Part shown: in pieces, positions 32,734 to 45,969 of the stretch
Layout of the letters: each line of letters starts with the position of its first letter
How positions within the stretch are numbered: the first letter of the stretch is position 1
NCBI RefSeq assembly: GCF_021134715.1
Contig: NC_060017.1
Coordinates: 558,001-622,000 of the forward strand
Direction: 5' to 3'
Length of the DNA stretch: 64,000 nt
Source: Daphnia pulex
Lineage: Eukaryota > Arthropoda > Branchiopoda > Diplostraca > Daphniidae
The notes under the pieces: generated by a model
What the model was told of the DNA's origin: nothing
Databases searched by the model: none
Seen by the model: the letters and a program-made list of their open reading frames with translations, nothing else
Program-made: the position numbers and the translations under genes

Positions 32734-35700
32734 CCATTTTGTATTGGAGGCGACGTCTATTTCTGCTGATGCTGTGCCCCTTTTTTCTCATATGTTGACA
32801 AAAATTGTGGAATACAAGAGACGAGCCCAGCAGCGAATATAATGGCACGTGCTGCTGCTGCTGCTGCTGGCCTTTGCTGCTGCTCATTTCAGAGCCTCGC
32901 TCTAATGAAAAGGTAAGAAAAGAAGAAGAAAAAGGGGGGCACTGACTGAACTGCGCCATCTCTTTAACCCCGGCGAAACAAAAGATTTCCTTTATCCGAA
33001 AAAAAGGACGTGATCTCGTACGTGTGTAATATAGGTATAGTAGCTATATAGTAGAACGGCTGGTATATCTGGAGGAATCGCATTATATCCCTTGGAAATG
33101 ATGTCAGCAGCGTAACCTTTTCTTCTTTTATTTTTATTTTTTTTTTAACCCAAAGTGTCGCTTTTGGGTGACATTGGCTGGCGATATTTTGTCATTTGGC
33201 AAAGAAAAAGCTTAAAGTTCCCAGTGGAGGACACTCCCGTCCGTCAAACGTTATATACAAGCTGGAAAAAGAATAAAATATAAAATCTCAGCGTAGACTT
33301 GACACACTTTCAATATGTGTGCACACTTGTGTATATAAGTCTACGTATATATGGAGACGAGAGATCGCCCTCCTGCTGCTGGGCTATTCCTGGAAACTAG
33401 ATAGATCCCATCCAATCCACTTTATGTCTATACGGCGCGAGATATACGAAAAATTCAATCAGTTTGGCTCTCCATCTTGTAATACATTCACCTTTATAGC
33501 TATACATAGTGTTTTAGAATATAACACAACTCTCTTCTCTTATATGTTATACAAAGCGTGCTGGCCTTTTATATACGACCCAACAATGTCCAACCATGTA
33601 CAAATATTAAAAAGACTTTCTCTCTCCACATTGATAGATCTGCATTTGCAGGGAGGAGAATAATCCGCGGGGCATTTGAATTCTAAAACAAACACGGCAA
33701 AATGAAGCGATAAACAAATTTAAAAAATAATCCAGTTCACGGCCCAGCATCGATCGACATTGTCCAGCAGAATATTCACTTGAATTGAAAACGAACCAAC
33801 GGCCAGCTGCAGAGAAATAAGAGACAGACATGTAGTAGTAATCATAACTTACCTAGAGATTTGGAATTTGCTGGTGTATTGAATTTTGTGTAGGACTAGC
33901 ACATCCGGGTAGCAGGAACGACGGAAGTTGAGAGCAGCCGGCCGAAATGAAACCGGACCGACTAGTGTGTAAACACACGCACGGATGAGGCGAATGCTGT
34001 GCCAATGATGAGCAGATTCACGTCAAATGTGTTGCTGTGGCCTGTCTCGGGTCCAAAACATTCAACGGACTGCACCCACTTGTATTAGAGTCTCTGCTGG
34101 CCGATGCTCATTTGTGTTTTGTTCGATTCAAGAATAGTCAAGTCAGTCAAATGTTTCTATTTATGCGCCGCGATGCTACTGTTATATGTGAAAGATGCGG
34201 CTGGTGATGTTTCCGCTCGTCTTCGTATGTTTCACCTTCACTGGCTGCGTGACAACTGACCGACGTTTCGCCCCCGTTCCGCCCTCATATAGCCAAACAC
34301 ACAGCAGCAGCAGCCCCAGCAGCCCCGTGCACAGCACTCAGTGCTGCGTGAACGGGAGCCGAACAGGCTGCGTGGACGCCTGGTTCGTCGTTTGTGCATT
34401 CGCCAGTTGGTGATGCGAGTTGGTGAGCGAGAGAATATAATAAGAGAGAAGGGGAAAATATGTTGGCCGGGAATAAAGTGTCGATTAAAAGTCCCTGCGT
34501 GCAGCTGTGTATTATAATGCCGTCCGAGAAACGTGTCATCACTCACGCTATGACGTGGGAAAACAATAAATATCGTCGCCTGTTTATGTGCCGCCGTGCA
34601 GGTAGGCGGCGCACGACTCCATCATTTCACCACGTGACCGTTCTTTATCGATGGCGTGAGAAACGTGAGCATCATCTATGATTGGCACATTTCTCCCAGA
34701 TTCACCGGAATCCCATCTCATCCTTTCCACCCAATTAAACGGAATTCGGCGGAAAAATTGGATCCTTATAATACATATCCAGCAGACAATCTAATAATAA
34801 CCTTTTCACGCGCGCGTGATGTGATCTATATAAAATTACCGATAAAGTCGTCCTGAACGACGTCAGTTGAATCCTTGCATCTATTCGAGGATATATAGAC
34901 GTAGAGTTGGCAAAGGAAAATATTCGATATCGAATATATACAAATGTCGGATTCCTGTTGGCATTATCTGACAGATATAAAGGAGCCCTACAAGCGAAAC
35001 CGGCCGGAAACCGGACAATCTACGTAGGATATAGAAATGCTTATACATGCCGTTGTGCTCGCTACATGCTGTATAGATGTATATATACTTAGATGCGCAG
35101 TTTATAATATATACGGCAGAATATGTATATTGGTATGATGGCGACGCTGACATTAAAGGGAATCCCCTTCCTGCTGCTGGCCCGTTGACTATTACATTTA
35201 TTTACTATGGATTCCCCTGCCAAAAAACAAGTGCAGGGGGCATCGGGGACTTTTCACGGTACATGGCGCGGTAGGATATGGTCGTCCTGCCTTATACCAT
35301 GTATACATAACACGACGACAAATGATACTCGTCTAGAATACATTCAACTCAGAAATTCCCTATATGTAACGTCGTTGTCGATGACGGCCCAGCCATTACG
35401 TAAGGCTTTTTTATAGTAACAATCCAGTCGTTTCCAGCAGCACAGTCTACATTTCGAGCTGATCAAATCGGCTCGTAATAATTAAAGACGCAAAACGGAA
35501 AGGGTTGATACTCATCAATCTATTTCTTCCATCTATAAACATCGCCCGCTATGTGTATAATAAACTATACAGGAGTTTTATTTGCGATGCGACTAACAGA
35601 TAAATCTAGGAATGGCGATACTAGATTGCATAATATATCCCGTGAATGTATACGCAAGACGTTGATAGATGTATCACGGATCATTCCACGTGGAATACAT

Positions 35701-38700
35701 TGAGACTCTCGGAAGTGGGTCCCAATCGGATCGGGACCCAAAATCCCTTTCTTCTTTCTCTCTTTCTATACAACTCCAAAGTCGAAAAAAGGAAAAGAAT
35801 ATATCTTTTGCATCTTTTATGATGTGTCCCCCGAAATGTGTTTTGTAACTATTGATTTCAACTGGAAAGTCTATAGCGCGACGTGATGTGTGGACGACCC
35901 CAAAAGCATCGACGAAAAGAAGAAAAAGAAGAATAAGAAGAGATGATATGTCTCCTTTATTATTAGTGTAGAATTTCACACACACATCTCGGCATCGATC
36001 TGCAGCTCGTCACAATCGATGGCGCAGTTCTTCTCCTTCTCCGCATTTCATTTTGATATATTCACGGCAATCTTTCAGCGCAGATGTACAGTAGATTATA
36101 ACGTCTTCTTCTTTATTTGAATAATAAAACCTGGCAAGGGATGAGGGAGAATTGCCTTTGATCGCATTTCCCAGACGATAATATGCGAGGAAGGAATGAG
36201 GTAGACTCGCGCGTCTCTTATGCAAAAAGTGGATGGCAATCAAAGTTCAACGAGGTGGAACGTTTTACGTAACTATATATATGCCCCCCGTCGCCGCCGT
36301 ATAGGCTATGATACGCACCACTTTGCATATCTAACAAATTGGGTTCGCAGCCTCAGACAGACGAATATATTAATCGGTAGAGACATATAGACATAAATAG
36401 ATTTGATTGTATACATCAGTGAGTTTATAATGTGTGCCAAACGGTAATAAATAAAGGCCGACGGGCAATTGCACTCAATAACAGTGATGCTGGACAGCAG
36501 CAGCAGCAACACGTCGGGATATACTTATGTGTAACTTGGTTGGAGAATCTATATGGAATATTGAGACGGCCAACTTTTCAATTTGATGACTATTCGTCAT
36601 TCGCTCTCGTCCTAATTATAATGAGACGTGGGCTCCAATCAGGCGCTTACGTAATTCTCGCACACACCGAGAAGAGGTTTTCGGAATCCCGGGGCTCACG
36701 ACACCATCAGGGAATTGCGTCGGACGATATGACGTGGGTTCCATGCCAAACGCTGAACGGATAAAGTCTAGATATAACTATCTAGCTAAGCACTAAACTA
36801 TACAGCGCTATCACCTACTATAACATTGCCGACACCCGGAAATTGGAAATCTAAGAAAATCAAAAAATAAACAAGCCGACATTCGTAATAATATCTGAAA
36901 TGAACATACAGCTGTAACTATACAAACTTCTTTTTCGGACGGCTGTGACGTCAATGCAATGGCCAGCACAGCACGCAGCCGTACATTTTTATTTTGTGCC
37001 AAAATAAAGTCCAGTCCAGTCCCAACAATGGCGTGAAACCTGCTGTCAAACCGAGCGAATCAAAATTTCATTTGAAAAGTAAATATTTTCTATACAACGT
37101 ACATCATATATAATAAATACCTTTTTCTGGCATGTAATCAAAGATATTATTCATTCAGCTTTGACGTCAATAATTCGCCAATAGAAACTAGTTTGGACGG
37201 CGAATGAACACGAGCGATGACTGAATAAGGCGGAATAAGGAAAAAATGCGATATGTACATACCATTTCAGTAGTTAACCAAAAGTACAGCGACGATTTTA
37301 TATTATATATTTTAATGACGTAAAAAGCAAAACTCGGTCTACACATGCAGCTGGAAAAGTTATTGACGGAGCGACCTGGAGCTCTTTCATCTGGCGGCTC
37401 CGATGTGTGTGTATAGCTAGCACCGGTGTGGGTATATGCCGAGCTCGCTGATACTGCTGCCGCTGCTGCTGTCATCAATCGATATATTATTCACGGCCCT
37501 CATCATCATCATCATCGTTTGGCATCGTGACATGCAGCTGAAGCCAAGCCAAAACGCGCAGTATACTATAAGCTGGATGACGAACAACCTCCAGGACGAT
37601 CCTTGGACGACGTCGCGACGTCAGGGGGGGGGGGGTAGAGAGGACGACATCATCATCAACAAGGAAAGAAAAAAGAGAAAGAAAGAAATAAAGTTGTCCT
37701 CCTTCTCTCGTCTATGCTCTTCACGGGCAAAGTTCAGCAGCAGCGCGATCCCGTTCCTGGATGATGGCGCAGCTATTCAAAAAGAACTGACGCGACGGAG
37801 CCAACGAATAAGAACTACTACCGCGTAGTCTACTTCTAGTCTACTAGTATGAAATGTATTAAGAGAGACCCCCGCATCCAATCAAGAACTATAGTACCGA
37901 ACTCTACACTGCTGCAGCATCAGTGCAGAGTTCTTCAACAAAACAGCAGATCCGTCCATCTGTCGAAGCTTTTGGCACGTAGCGCATCACGTCGTGACCA
38001 GACGTCATCTACCTCTCTAGCTGCTCTGCACCACGATATCATCGCACAACACTAGCTGTTATATAGACGCGGAATTCTATTCGGCTCTTTCAATCGGTCG
38101 ATATACTTTGAAGAATGCTGTGACGTTTTAGATCTGTAGGCTGAATCAAAGTGTTGTATGATGGAATGACGACTAGATTTAAGATCTATTTATACGTGTA
38201 TGCAGAGCACCCAAAAGTCTATTTATGGCGGAGACCAGAGAGATCAGATAGAGCAAGCCCGGTGATAAGGGCGGCGTGAATCATTTCACGCCCTATTTTC
38301 ACGACATCGGGGCATTGCTGATGGAAATATATAGCAATAAAAATACTGTACATCCGGCACGTGAATGTAAGAAAACAACAGCAGCAGGGCCTCTTTTGTC
38401 GCCATTGACGTGTGACATGTATTGGACCGAAAGTGACAAATAAAAATAATCTTAAAAGGGGAGAACAAAGAAAAATGGCCAATGAAATTGCAAATGTGAG
38501 ATTTAGATACATATATTAGATACGGGAACTAGATTACGCAGGCAGTGAACCCTGTGACCGGAAGCCTTTTTTGTATAGAACCAATGTCTACGACGGGAGA
38601 TGGGGGGGAAGTACGAAAAATCAATTCGCCGGCGTGAATATCAAACAACAATAAAAGTTTCGTCTTTTCCGTATGAGTGGCTGAGAAGTCAACATGTTGA

Positions 38701-39557
38701 CACACGCTATAGACGCGGTCTGCAATTGGATTCAGTAGCCAAAACAAGAAATACACTTGACTTGATCAAGGAAATTGCCCAGCAGTAGCAACAACAACAT
38801 TAAGGGAAAACAATCAACTCGAGCTCCTTCCCAGCAAAACAAAAATAAAAGAAAGGGGCGACCGTGTGTGCGCTAGAAATTGTCGCAGCTGGAAAGTTGA
38901 AGGTAATAGCCACGCCCTCCCGACTATAAAAGGCTTCCCTTGGCTTTTATTATAGCTATTAACTATTTGTTAATTTTTTGTTTCAAAAGACTCTTTTATA
39001 GTCGACCAGTTAGTTATTTTTCGTGAGCCGGCCTTTCTTATATAGTCTGAGCAATGCTTCCGTTTTGTGTCATCATCTCGGTGCGCGGCGGATATCAAAA
39101 TATAAATATCAAAAAGGTCTGAGGACCTTCTACTCTATATATTTTCGCTGGCCCTTTCATTAATAGATCAAAAAGCTGCTGCTGCGCTTGATGTTTGGAC
39201 TTTGAATTATGCACACAAGTTTGGGCTTGGCTGCTCCAAACTTTGCCTTTAGCAGCCACCGGCGACCGACGAGTCTTTATTTATACACTGCGGAAAGAAA
39301 AGATGAGCCGCCGTGAACTGACGACTCACTGGGCCGTGTGGGGTTCGTCGAGCATCAGTTGGCCAATCTTCTTCTTTCTTTTCCTTCAATCAATGTCTCG
39401 ACAGACAGCAACGGGAGAAATATATACATAAAAGCTCGCAGTTTATTTATAGTAATCTTCTCATTGTTATTCTTCTTCTTCATCTTCTCTCGATCTAATT
39501 ATTTGGCAATGTGGAAAAAAGACAAGTGGGACGCCACGCGTCAGTTAAAATATTATC

Positions 39558-39710
39558 CGGGGGTTGGCAACTCCCCTGAATCTTCGTACACCCTGGTCCG
39601 CCCTGGCCAGAATCTCCCTATCTCTCCTCTCATAGAATCTTTCGGAATCTCTAGAATCTCTCTAGAATCCCGAATCTTCGTACACCCAAGTTGTGAGTTG
39701 CCAACCCCCG
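39558..39710. mobile_element. hAT-type MITE, 153 bp
   Basis: Ends are perfect 16-bp inverted repeats, CGGGGGTTGGCAACTC, close to the common hAT terminus CAGGGGTNGGCAA. ATATTATC is duplicated exactly on both sides (39550-39557 and 39711-39718). The interior contains repeats of GAATCTTCGTACACCC and GAATCTCT. No ORF. Confidence 0.88.
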
Positions 39711-39718
39711 ATATTATC

Positions 39719-41758
39719 TTTGACATTAAGAAAAATAGAAAAAAAATGTCATGTATTTTCGCCTAGTTAAGTGCGTGATGGCCGACAGCAGATCTCAGGA
39801 AGGTCGACTGATGATTGCAGTAGCACACGGTCAATTATAAGTGAATTTTCCAAATGACTACCTTCCCCAAAGACATTTCCGTCTTCTTATTTGATCAATT
39901 AGATTTTCATATTCATAGGAGCAACCATCAGCATTTGATGTCCGGGTTGAGTGTTTGCCACACGGCTATTCAACTTTCAAGACATGTTCACATCAGCAGT
40001 GAGCGCGGTGTAATGAAGAAAAGAGAAACCAGACAAATATACAAGCCCCGAAGAAAGGTCCACGTACTGTACGTCTGCTAGCTGCTGCCAACGTGATGGA
40101 TGGCAGCGCTTTTCTTTTTTCTTCGCGTAGTTGTTCATTCCCTTTTTGGTTCATCACACAATCAGTCCGAGTGTTATATAAGATGCGTTTAGGATCATTT
40201 ACCCACCACAATACACATACAATCTATACTAGGCGTTTGGTATAACAAGGGAAAAAAAAGTGTTGTACACGTATAGTCACAAGTTTCGGAGCATGTTGAA
40301 TAACCTGAGAGATTTGCCCACTATGGATTCACTCAGGCGAGTGGGCACAGGCAGAAAAATAATATTTAAACGACAGCAGCAGCCCGTCGCTTTTGTATAT
40401 CTAATCCTTTTTGAATGCGAGAGAAAGAGACTTTGGCGGGTAAATAACCTCACAGCGTCGCCATGGCAACCCCATCTCTCCTCAAATCTCAGGTCTGTGT
40501 GCTGTGTGCGTTCAACACTTTCTTGTTCAACCGACAATAATATTATATGAATATTCAACCGCTGATGGATCGTATTGTTAACATACCCTCGAAAAAATGA
40601 AAGCCGTGACGAAGGATCGACAGCAGCGCGTTCTGACAGCAGGAAATCGCGCATCTGGAGAAGGTACCTGATATTATGTTCATTTATTCCACGGAAATCT
40701 ATTTCCGTCTATTTCAGGTTGCTGATAGTTTTCTCGGTTTTCTGATGGCATAGTAGAACGCCGCCCGCGCACTTCCACCTAGTGCATAGTATAGGCCTCT
40801 ATATCTAGTTCCCCGCGGCTATCAATAACGGAAAGTGCGACACGACCGAAGATGCTCTATACAAAGATTATCAAAGATGGAAATCCCCCTCCCCAAAATA
40901 GCATAGCATCAGCAAATACTACGCATTGTATGCTATTATCTCCAAGTGGTGAAAATCCCATTCCGATAATACGCTCCATAAATATTTAGTTGCAATCAGA
41001 TTAGTCATTCAACGGAATTGCCACATCACTGCACGGATGCTTCCTGATTGGCCGTCTGGTTAAGTTGGAATTCTTTAACATTATCACGGGTAAAGTTATT
41101 GCTGCCCAAATAGTATATTTACCGGCCGGTTACTCGGAACTTGAGGAGGACGTCAGTCAGCGACTAACAGTGATGAATAGCCCCCGAAAGAGGCCGGAAC
41201 TGACGGAGAGAGCACAAGTTTCCCGGGCCCCCTTTTTCGATCCGCGTTTAGATTCCTTCGCAATGGAGCAAGGATCATTCAATCCAGATGGCTGGCTGGC
41301 TGGCTATCAAGATGCTCTTCTCTGCCAGACTGGAACTTTCTCACTCTGTCGGAATCGGTCGGAATGGAAAAGCAGAAGAAGAAGAAAAGTCTCATCAATT
41401 CATCGCCAACTTGGATGCCGAGTAATTACTATATATAGGACTTGCAGTAAATACGTATACGCCCATCTTTTGAGTTATTCTACGTCTATTCAGCTGCTGC
41501 TGCATCCAGCATATGTACGTACACAGACCACCAACTCGAGTATACCTACTAGTCACGTTTAATACAGTTTGCCTTGGGTGATGTTATCGGGTAGAAATCG
41601 TCAGACTTGTCCAATTACGTGCCGCTGAACTGCTGGATGCCAGCGACAGCAGTGGTACGCCCTGGATTTCGTTCACTTCCGTCGCTTCGTATGTGTGCCA
41701 CTCTCGTCAAAGTCGCAAACACTACACGTGAATTGCAATCACGGCCCCCTGTATACGT
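39719..41758. other. Non-coding stretch between two MITEs
   Basis: No supported exon. An X-box-like GTCGCCATGGCAAC lies at 40457-40470. Confidence 0.45.
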
Positions 41759-41766
41759 CTTTTGAC

Positions 41767-42276
41767 CAGTGATGTGCACGTCATACGGTGACTTATTCGA
41801 AAATTTGACGTTACGTCGTACGTTACGTCAATTTTCCTTGTTTTTGAAGTTTACGGTGACTTCTACGTAAGTGAAAAAAATACTGACTTTTTACGTATAC
41901 TTTTGACGTGTAAAAAAGTCCAGTTATGAGTTATTACCGTAAAAGTCAAGAAACAATTTTAAAAATTTGGCAACATTTGCTTTGCGAAAATTCGTCTGCC
42001 ATTTTAAATTTATTAAATTTTAATTCTTCTAAAAATAGCCCTCCATGTTTAATTTTCATTCTTATTTTTTCCAAATGAAATCTGTGTATATTATGGGCAA
42101 TAACAATAAATAATGTAATGATGTATATGTGACGTAACGTCATACGTTTGAAGTATGAAAAAATTTACGTTACGTTGACGTTTTTTTTTTTACTTATTAC
42201 GTAGTACTTTTAAAATACGTATGACTTCTACGTTTTTTTGGTACGTCAACAAATCCCGTTGACGTGCACATCACTG
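41767..42276. mobile_element. hAT-type MITE, 510 bp, rich in ACGT
   Basis: Inverted ends CAGTGATGTGCACGTCA match the hAT pattern CAGTG. CTTTTGAC is repeated exactly at 41759-41766 and 42277-42284. The interior is packed with TACGT/ACGTA and GACGTTACGT motifs in both orientations and has no transposase. Confidence 0.92.
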
Positions 42277-42284
42277 CTTTTGAC

Positions 42285-43567
42285 ACACGCTCAAAAATAT
42301 ATCTACGGAAAAAAGGAAGAAAAGGTTGAAGGCTGGCTGATGATGTAGCTATTTCTTTCTCACTTTCCTTCGGCGGAACGCCTGGAGAATTTCATGAATG
42401 AAGTCGTTCATATTGGTGTCCTCCTTGCGAAGAGGTCAAAGCCAAAAGCGTCATTTTTTACCAGCACATTACACCTGAAGAAAAATAAAATGGTCGCAAT
42501 AGGATGCGACTAGCCCGCATGCTGTCGCCGGTTATTGATCATATCGATCCTTGCGCACTTTCCCCTATGAGTCGTCGGTCGTCTCACATGTAGGTCAATG
42601 GGACGATGATCCTTTCATCCGCACATGTGATCTGTGTACCACATCTTGCCCACCAACTTGGGGCCGATTATTTGTTTTGACTGCCACTACAGCCACTCCC
42701 AGTTGGAATGTATAGTACTTAGTCCTTTATCCGTCGATGAAAATGGCAATTTGCTGGGGCCGATGCCAAGGACGGGAACAAGTGTCTGAGACGGACAGAT
42801 GCTGGTTAAACCGGGGACAGACTTTTACTACGAACTTTATCGACGATAGAGGCAGTAGAAAGGAATCGACAGAATAAGAGATACCAGAAAATGCTATGCG
42901 ATCACGTGATCCCGCATTTTGTATTTCATATTTCCCGTTCCAACTAAGCGCTGCATGATCCCAATCTCCACTGCGGGTGGCTCGTACCGACCCGTTGGAT
43001 TCAACCCCAACCAAAATGTTCCATCCATTGAAATATATTTCACGTGTATTTTTTGTTTCAAATCGACCAAAAAAAATAAGAGGGACATGATAACGGGAGC
43101 AAAAACTAAATAGATTCAAGCGCAACAACAAAAGAAATGGAAAACGTCCAAATCGAATAAACAAAAACCGTCAAAGGAAAATGTTTGTTCTCTTATCAAG
43201 AAATTTTATACCCGCACTTTTCTTTAATAGCAAAACGAAGAAAAAAAAAACCATAATTTGTTTTGTTTTTCTGGGTGACCAACAAATTTCGCCGGACACA
43301 AGTGTGGGATCAAAAGGGAGAGAATGACTCGGGCGTACAATTTGACATATTGAATGCTGCGTCTGCTGTTGTTGTTTAATAAATGATCACCTCTGAAATG
43401 AGTATGACGTTGAAATGTGGCTAGAGACTATAAAGTAGATAGTTTGGTATCCATCTAGCATCTCTTATACAAGTTATGAATGCATCATCTAAATAAACGT
43501 CATGGCGCGCGTAGTACTGTACAAAAAAGGTGGAATAATATGGACGCTTCTCTCCGTCCAGCATTTC
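42285..43567. other. Non-coding, 3' of WDR45B
   Basis: Minus-strand ORFs here (to 145 codons) lack homology and splice support. The part near 43.5 kb is the 3' UTR side of WDR45B. Confidence 0.4.
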
Positions 43568-45279
43568 TCAATCGTTGGCGTCCGTTTCCAAGAATTGGGC
43601 GTATTTGTCCCGAGTGCATTCGCCCTTGGAGTTGAATACGAAGCGGTAGTACGATCCATCAGCACAAATAGCTACAAAACAATGTCAAACATTACACGAC
43701 AAATAAAAATCAACCAACAATATCGATTGCAGCTACCTATCACTGAGTTGGGCTCCGCTCCAAAGGCACAGATACACTTATGGCTACCTGGGATGTCGAA
43801 TTTTGTGAAGGACCACTGCGACGAAAAGTATTTGGGAAGGAAACTCACCGACAATCTGCAACAAAATTGTGAGAAAAACATTGGAAATTATCGTACTTCC
43901 GTTACACCAGCAGAGTTCATTTTTCAAAACTAAAATATTATTAGTAATTTACGTAAAAAAAAAACGGTTTACTTTTAATAAATATAAGTGTTGAATAAAG
44001 TACTTACGAAGAGTGTCGATTCTTTTTGGAATCTTCGACCGCGAAAATGTGGACTGTTCCGTGGTCGCTTGCCGCACAAAGCAGCGATGAATCAGAATTG
44101 AAATTCAAACTAAATTTAGCAGACATAACAGATAATGCAGATCTATTTATTTTAAGTTCTTTCGGCCAACATTTTCTTACCAATAGATTGTGGCTGGTTG
44201 AGCACCTCGTCTTAGTTCGCTTATCAGATTACCTGATGATGTGTCAAATATCCTAATAAGTGTGCCCTAAGTAAAAAGAAAATAGAAACTTAAGTTTTTC
44301 AGTTCACTAGAACTAATCAGATTCACATGATTACCTTTTCAGATGCTGTTGCTAACCGAGTGCCTTGAGAATTGAGAGCCAAACAGGAAAGGGCAGCTTG
44401 GTGGGCTACTATTTCAACTGGAGCCTTTTCTGTCCGAGCCAAGTCTATGAGTTGCACTTGACCTGGCTTACGGCCTGCAATCACATGTAATCAGTCAGTT
44501 ACAAGACCAAATACTTCATTCAGCAATTATCACCTGGAAGTGCTAATAGTGAGTTAGTGCTGCTGGGACAGAGGGTACACAACCCACAAGGATTTGCACA
44601 GGTTTCGAATACATGTAGCTGTTGTGGGATAAGTGTGAATGTGTACACCTTAAATAAGCATGAAATAAGAAAATAAATCAAAATTTCAATCTTTATTTTG
44701 AAAACCTCTGTTAATACACACCTTCACCATGGTATCCAGCACAACAACAATCCTATCCCTCCTCAATCGTACTGATTTGATTGGACTGGACTGTTCAATT
44801 TCTATCACTGGTCGTTTTTGAAGGTCATCCCAGATCAATACTGAAGAAAAACAAAATACACAGTAATCATAACTTAGTTACATATGTAAACCCAAAAGAA
44901 AGTTACCTTTATTTATGGGATATTTTGGTTGATTTCCTCCCCCTACAAGTGCCAAGTAGTTGCACCTGAAAAGCATTTCGACATGTGCCACTCCACCTGT
45001 GTATGGAGTTTCTTAAATAATAATAAATCACACAAACCATAAAATTATAAGTAACCACCATCAACAAAATGTTGTCTCTCTTTCTCCCTTAAAGGATCGC
45101 AGTTGTATATTCGGAACCCGGTTTCTGTTCCGCAAGCAAAACATCCTGCAAAAAAACATTCATGTCAACACTTCAAAATGTATCCAATACAAAAACAATA
45201 ACAACATGATACCTTGATCCTGATTAAATCCTGCGTAAATTAATCCGTTTTTAATAGGCGAACTGCAGCCGATATTCAT
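43568..45279 (-). CDS. WDR45B: WDR45B/WIPI3 autophagy beta-propeller, 343 aa
   Basis: PROPPIN that binds PI3P on forming autophagosomes. Ten exons join in phase: 45213-45279 (ATG), 45056-45145, 44907-44996, 44722-44840, 44534-44648, 44335-44474, 44181-44266, 44008-44109, 43737-43855 and 43568-43671 (TGA). Family landmarks in order: [81 protein letters not shown], the lipid-binding LRRG in [47 protein letters not shown] and [11 protein letters not shown]. Length equals the family norm. The start matches the family's short N-terminus directly before the first propeller blade. Nothing appears damaged. Confidence 0.96.
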
Positions 45280-45454
45280 TCTTTTTTTAAAAAGATTTAT
45301 ATTCCGTTTTTATTTAATTCGATTGACAAACCTAGAGGACATGACAGTGGAACTGAGTTTTCATTGTTTAGACTCGGTCTGGGTTGCCAAATAGTGAATA
45401 GAAGTTGCAAGTTTGCAACTAGTAGCAAGTGTCGCCACTGTCGCCCCCATCAAT

Positions 45455-45969
45455 AAGTTGGGCTATCACTCTTGTCAGAAATAGTTGCTTAGTTAATAAG
45501 CTTCTGCTAAGATATAACCTGGCTTTCATTAAGAAAAACGGAGCAGTCAGAAACAGTTCTAGACAAAGATGCAAAAGTTGGGTAAGCTTAAAGATAACCT
45601 AAATTTGTTGAACTACTATTGTATGCTAATATCTTACTAATTTTCTAAGGAGATTGCTTGATGAAAGACGGTTTTAGTTCCAAATGAAAATGTTCCTGTT
45701 AAAATAGAAAATGCTGCCTAAGATCAGGATCAAGACCATACGAACAAATTTTACCATTTGGTCAAACTGCAACGAGTCTTAAAAGAGCCAACTTGGCTAA
45801 AGGAGTACGTGGCTTGGTAAGGAGAAGTGTGGCTTCAAGCACCAAGCATGTTGATGAAAGTAAAATGGCACCAGTCCAAGTACCCAGGTCAATTCAACCT
45901 GTTTCATCATCGTCAGAGAAAGCTCTAGACACCGCAGGCACTGTTCCTGAGCTCACTAAGCGTAAGTCT
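45455..45969 (+). repeat. Inverted duplication, left arm
   Basis: Imperfect inverted copy of 46963-47568. Long shared blocks include the segment with AGACAAAGATGCAAAAGTTG and the exon reading RANLAKGVRGLVRRSVASS. The left arm lacks about 200 bp present in the right arm and carries filler sequence instead at about 45672-45727. Confidence 0.9.

Larger units (their letters stand above)
30868..39549. other. Gene-poor region, upstream of the Ras-like gene
   Basis: I found no exon with homology in these 8.7 kb. A strong minus-strand donor (CTCTAG then GTAAGTTATG) near 33,855 could end a 5' UTR exon of the Ras-like gene, but no coding sequence leads into it. The region has many short ATATA and GCTGCT runs, CRE-like TGACGTCA sites (for example about 36950 and 37160) and a G-run at about 37626. 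It resembles intronic or regulatory sequence. Confidence 0.5.

Noticed and set aside
39195-39766. Plus-strand ORFs of 78 and 142 codons
   Set aside because: One runs through the hAT MITE at 39558-39710, and neither has homology or consistent start context.
42727-43164. Minus-strand 145-codon ORF
   Set aside because: No recognisable domain, no splice context, and hydrophobic composition typical of T-rich DNA.
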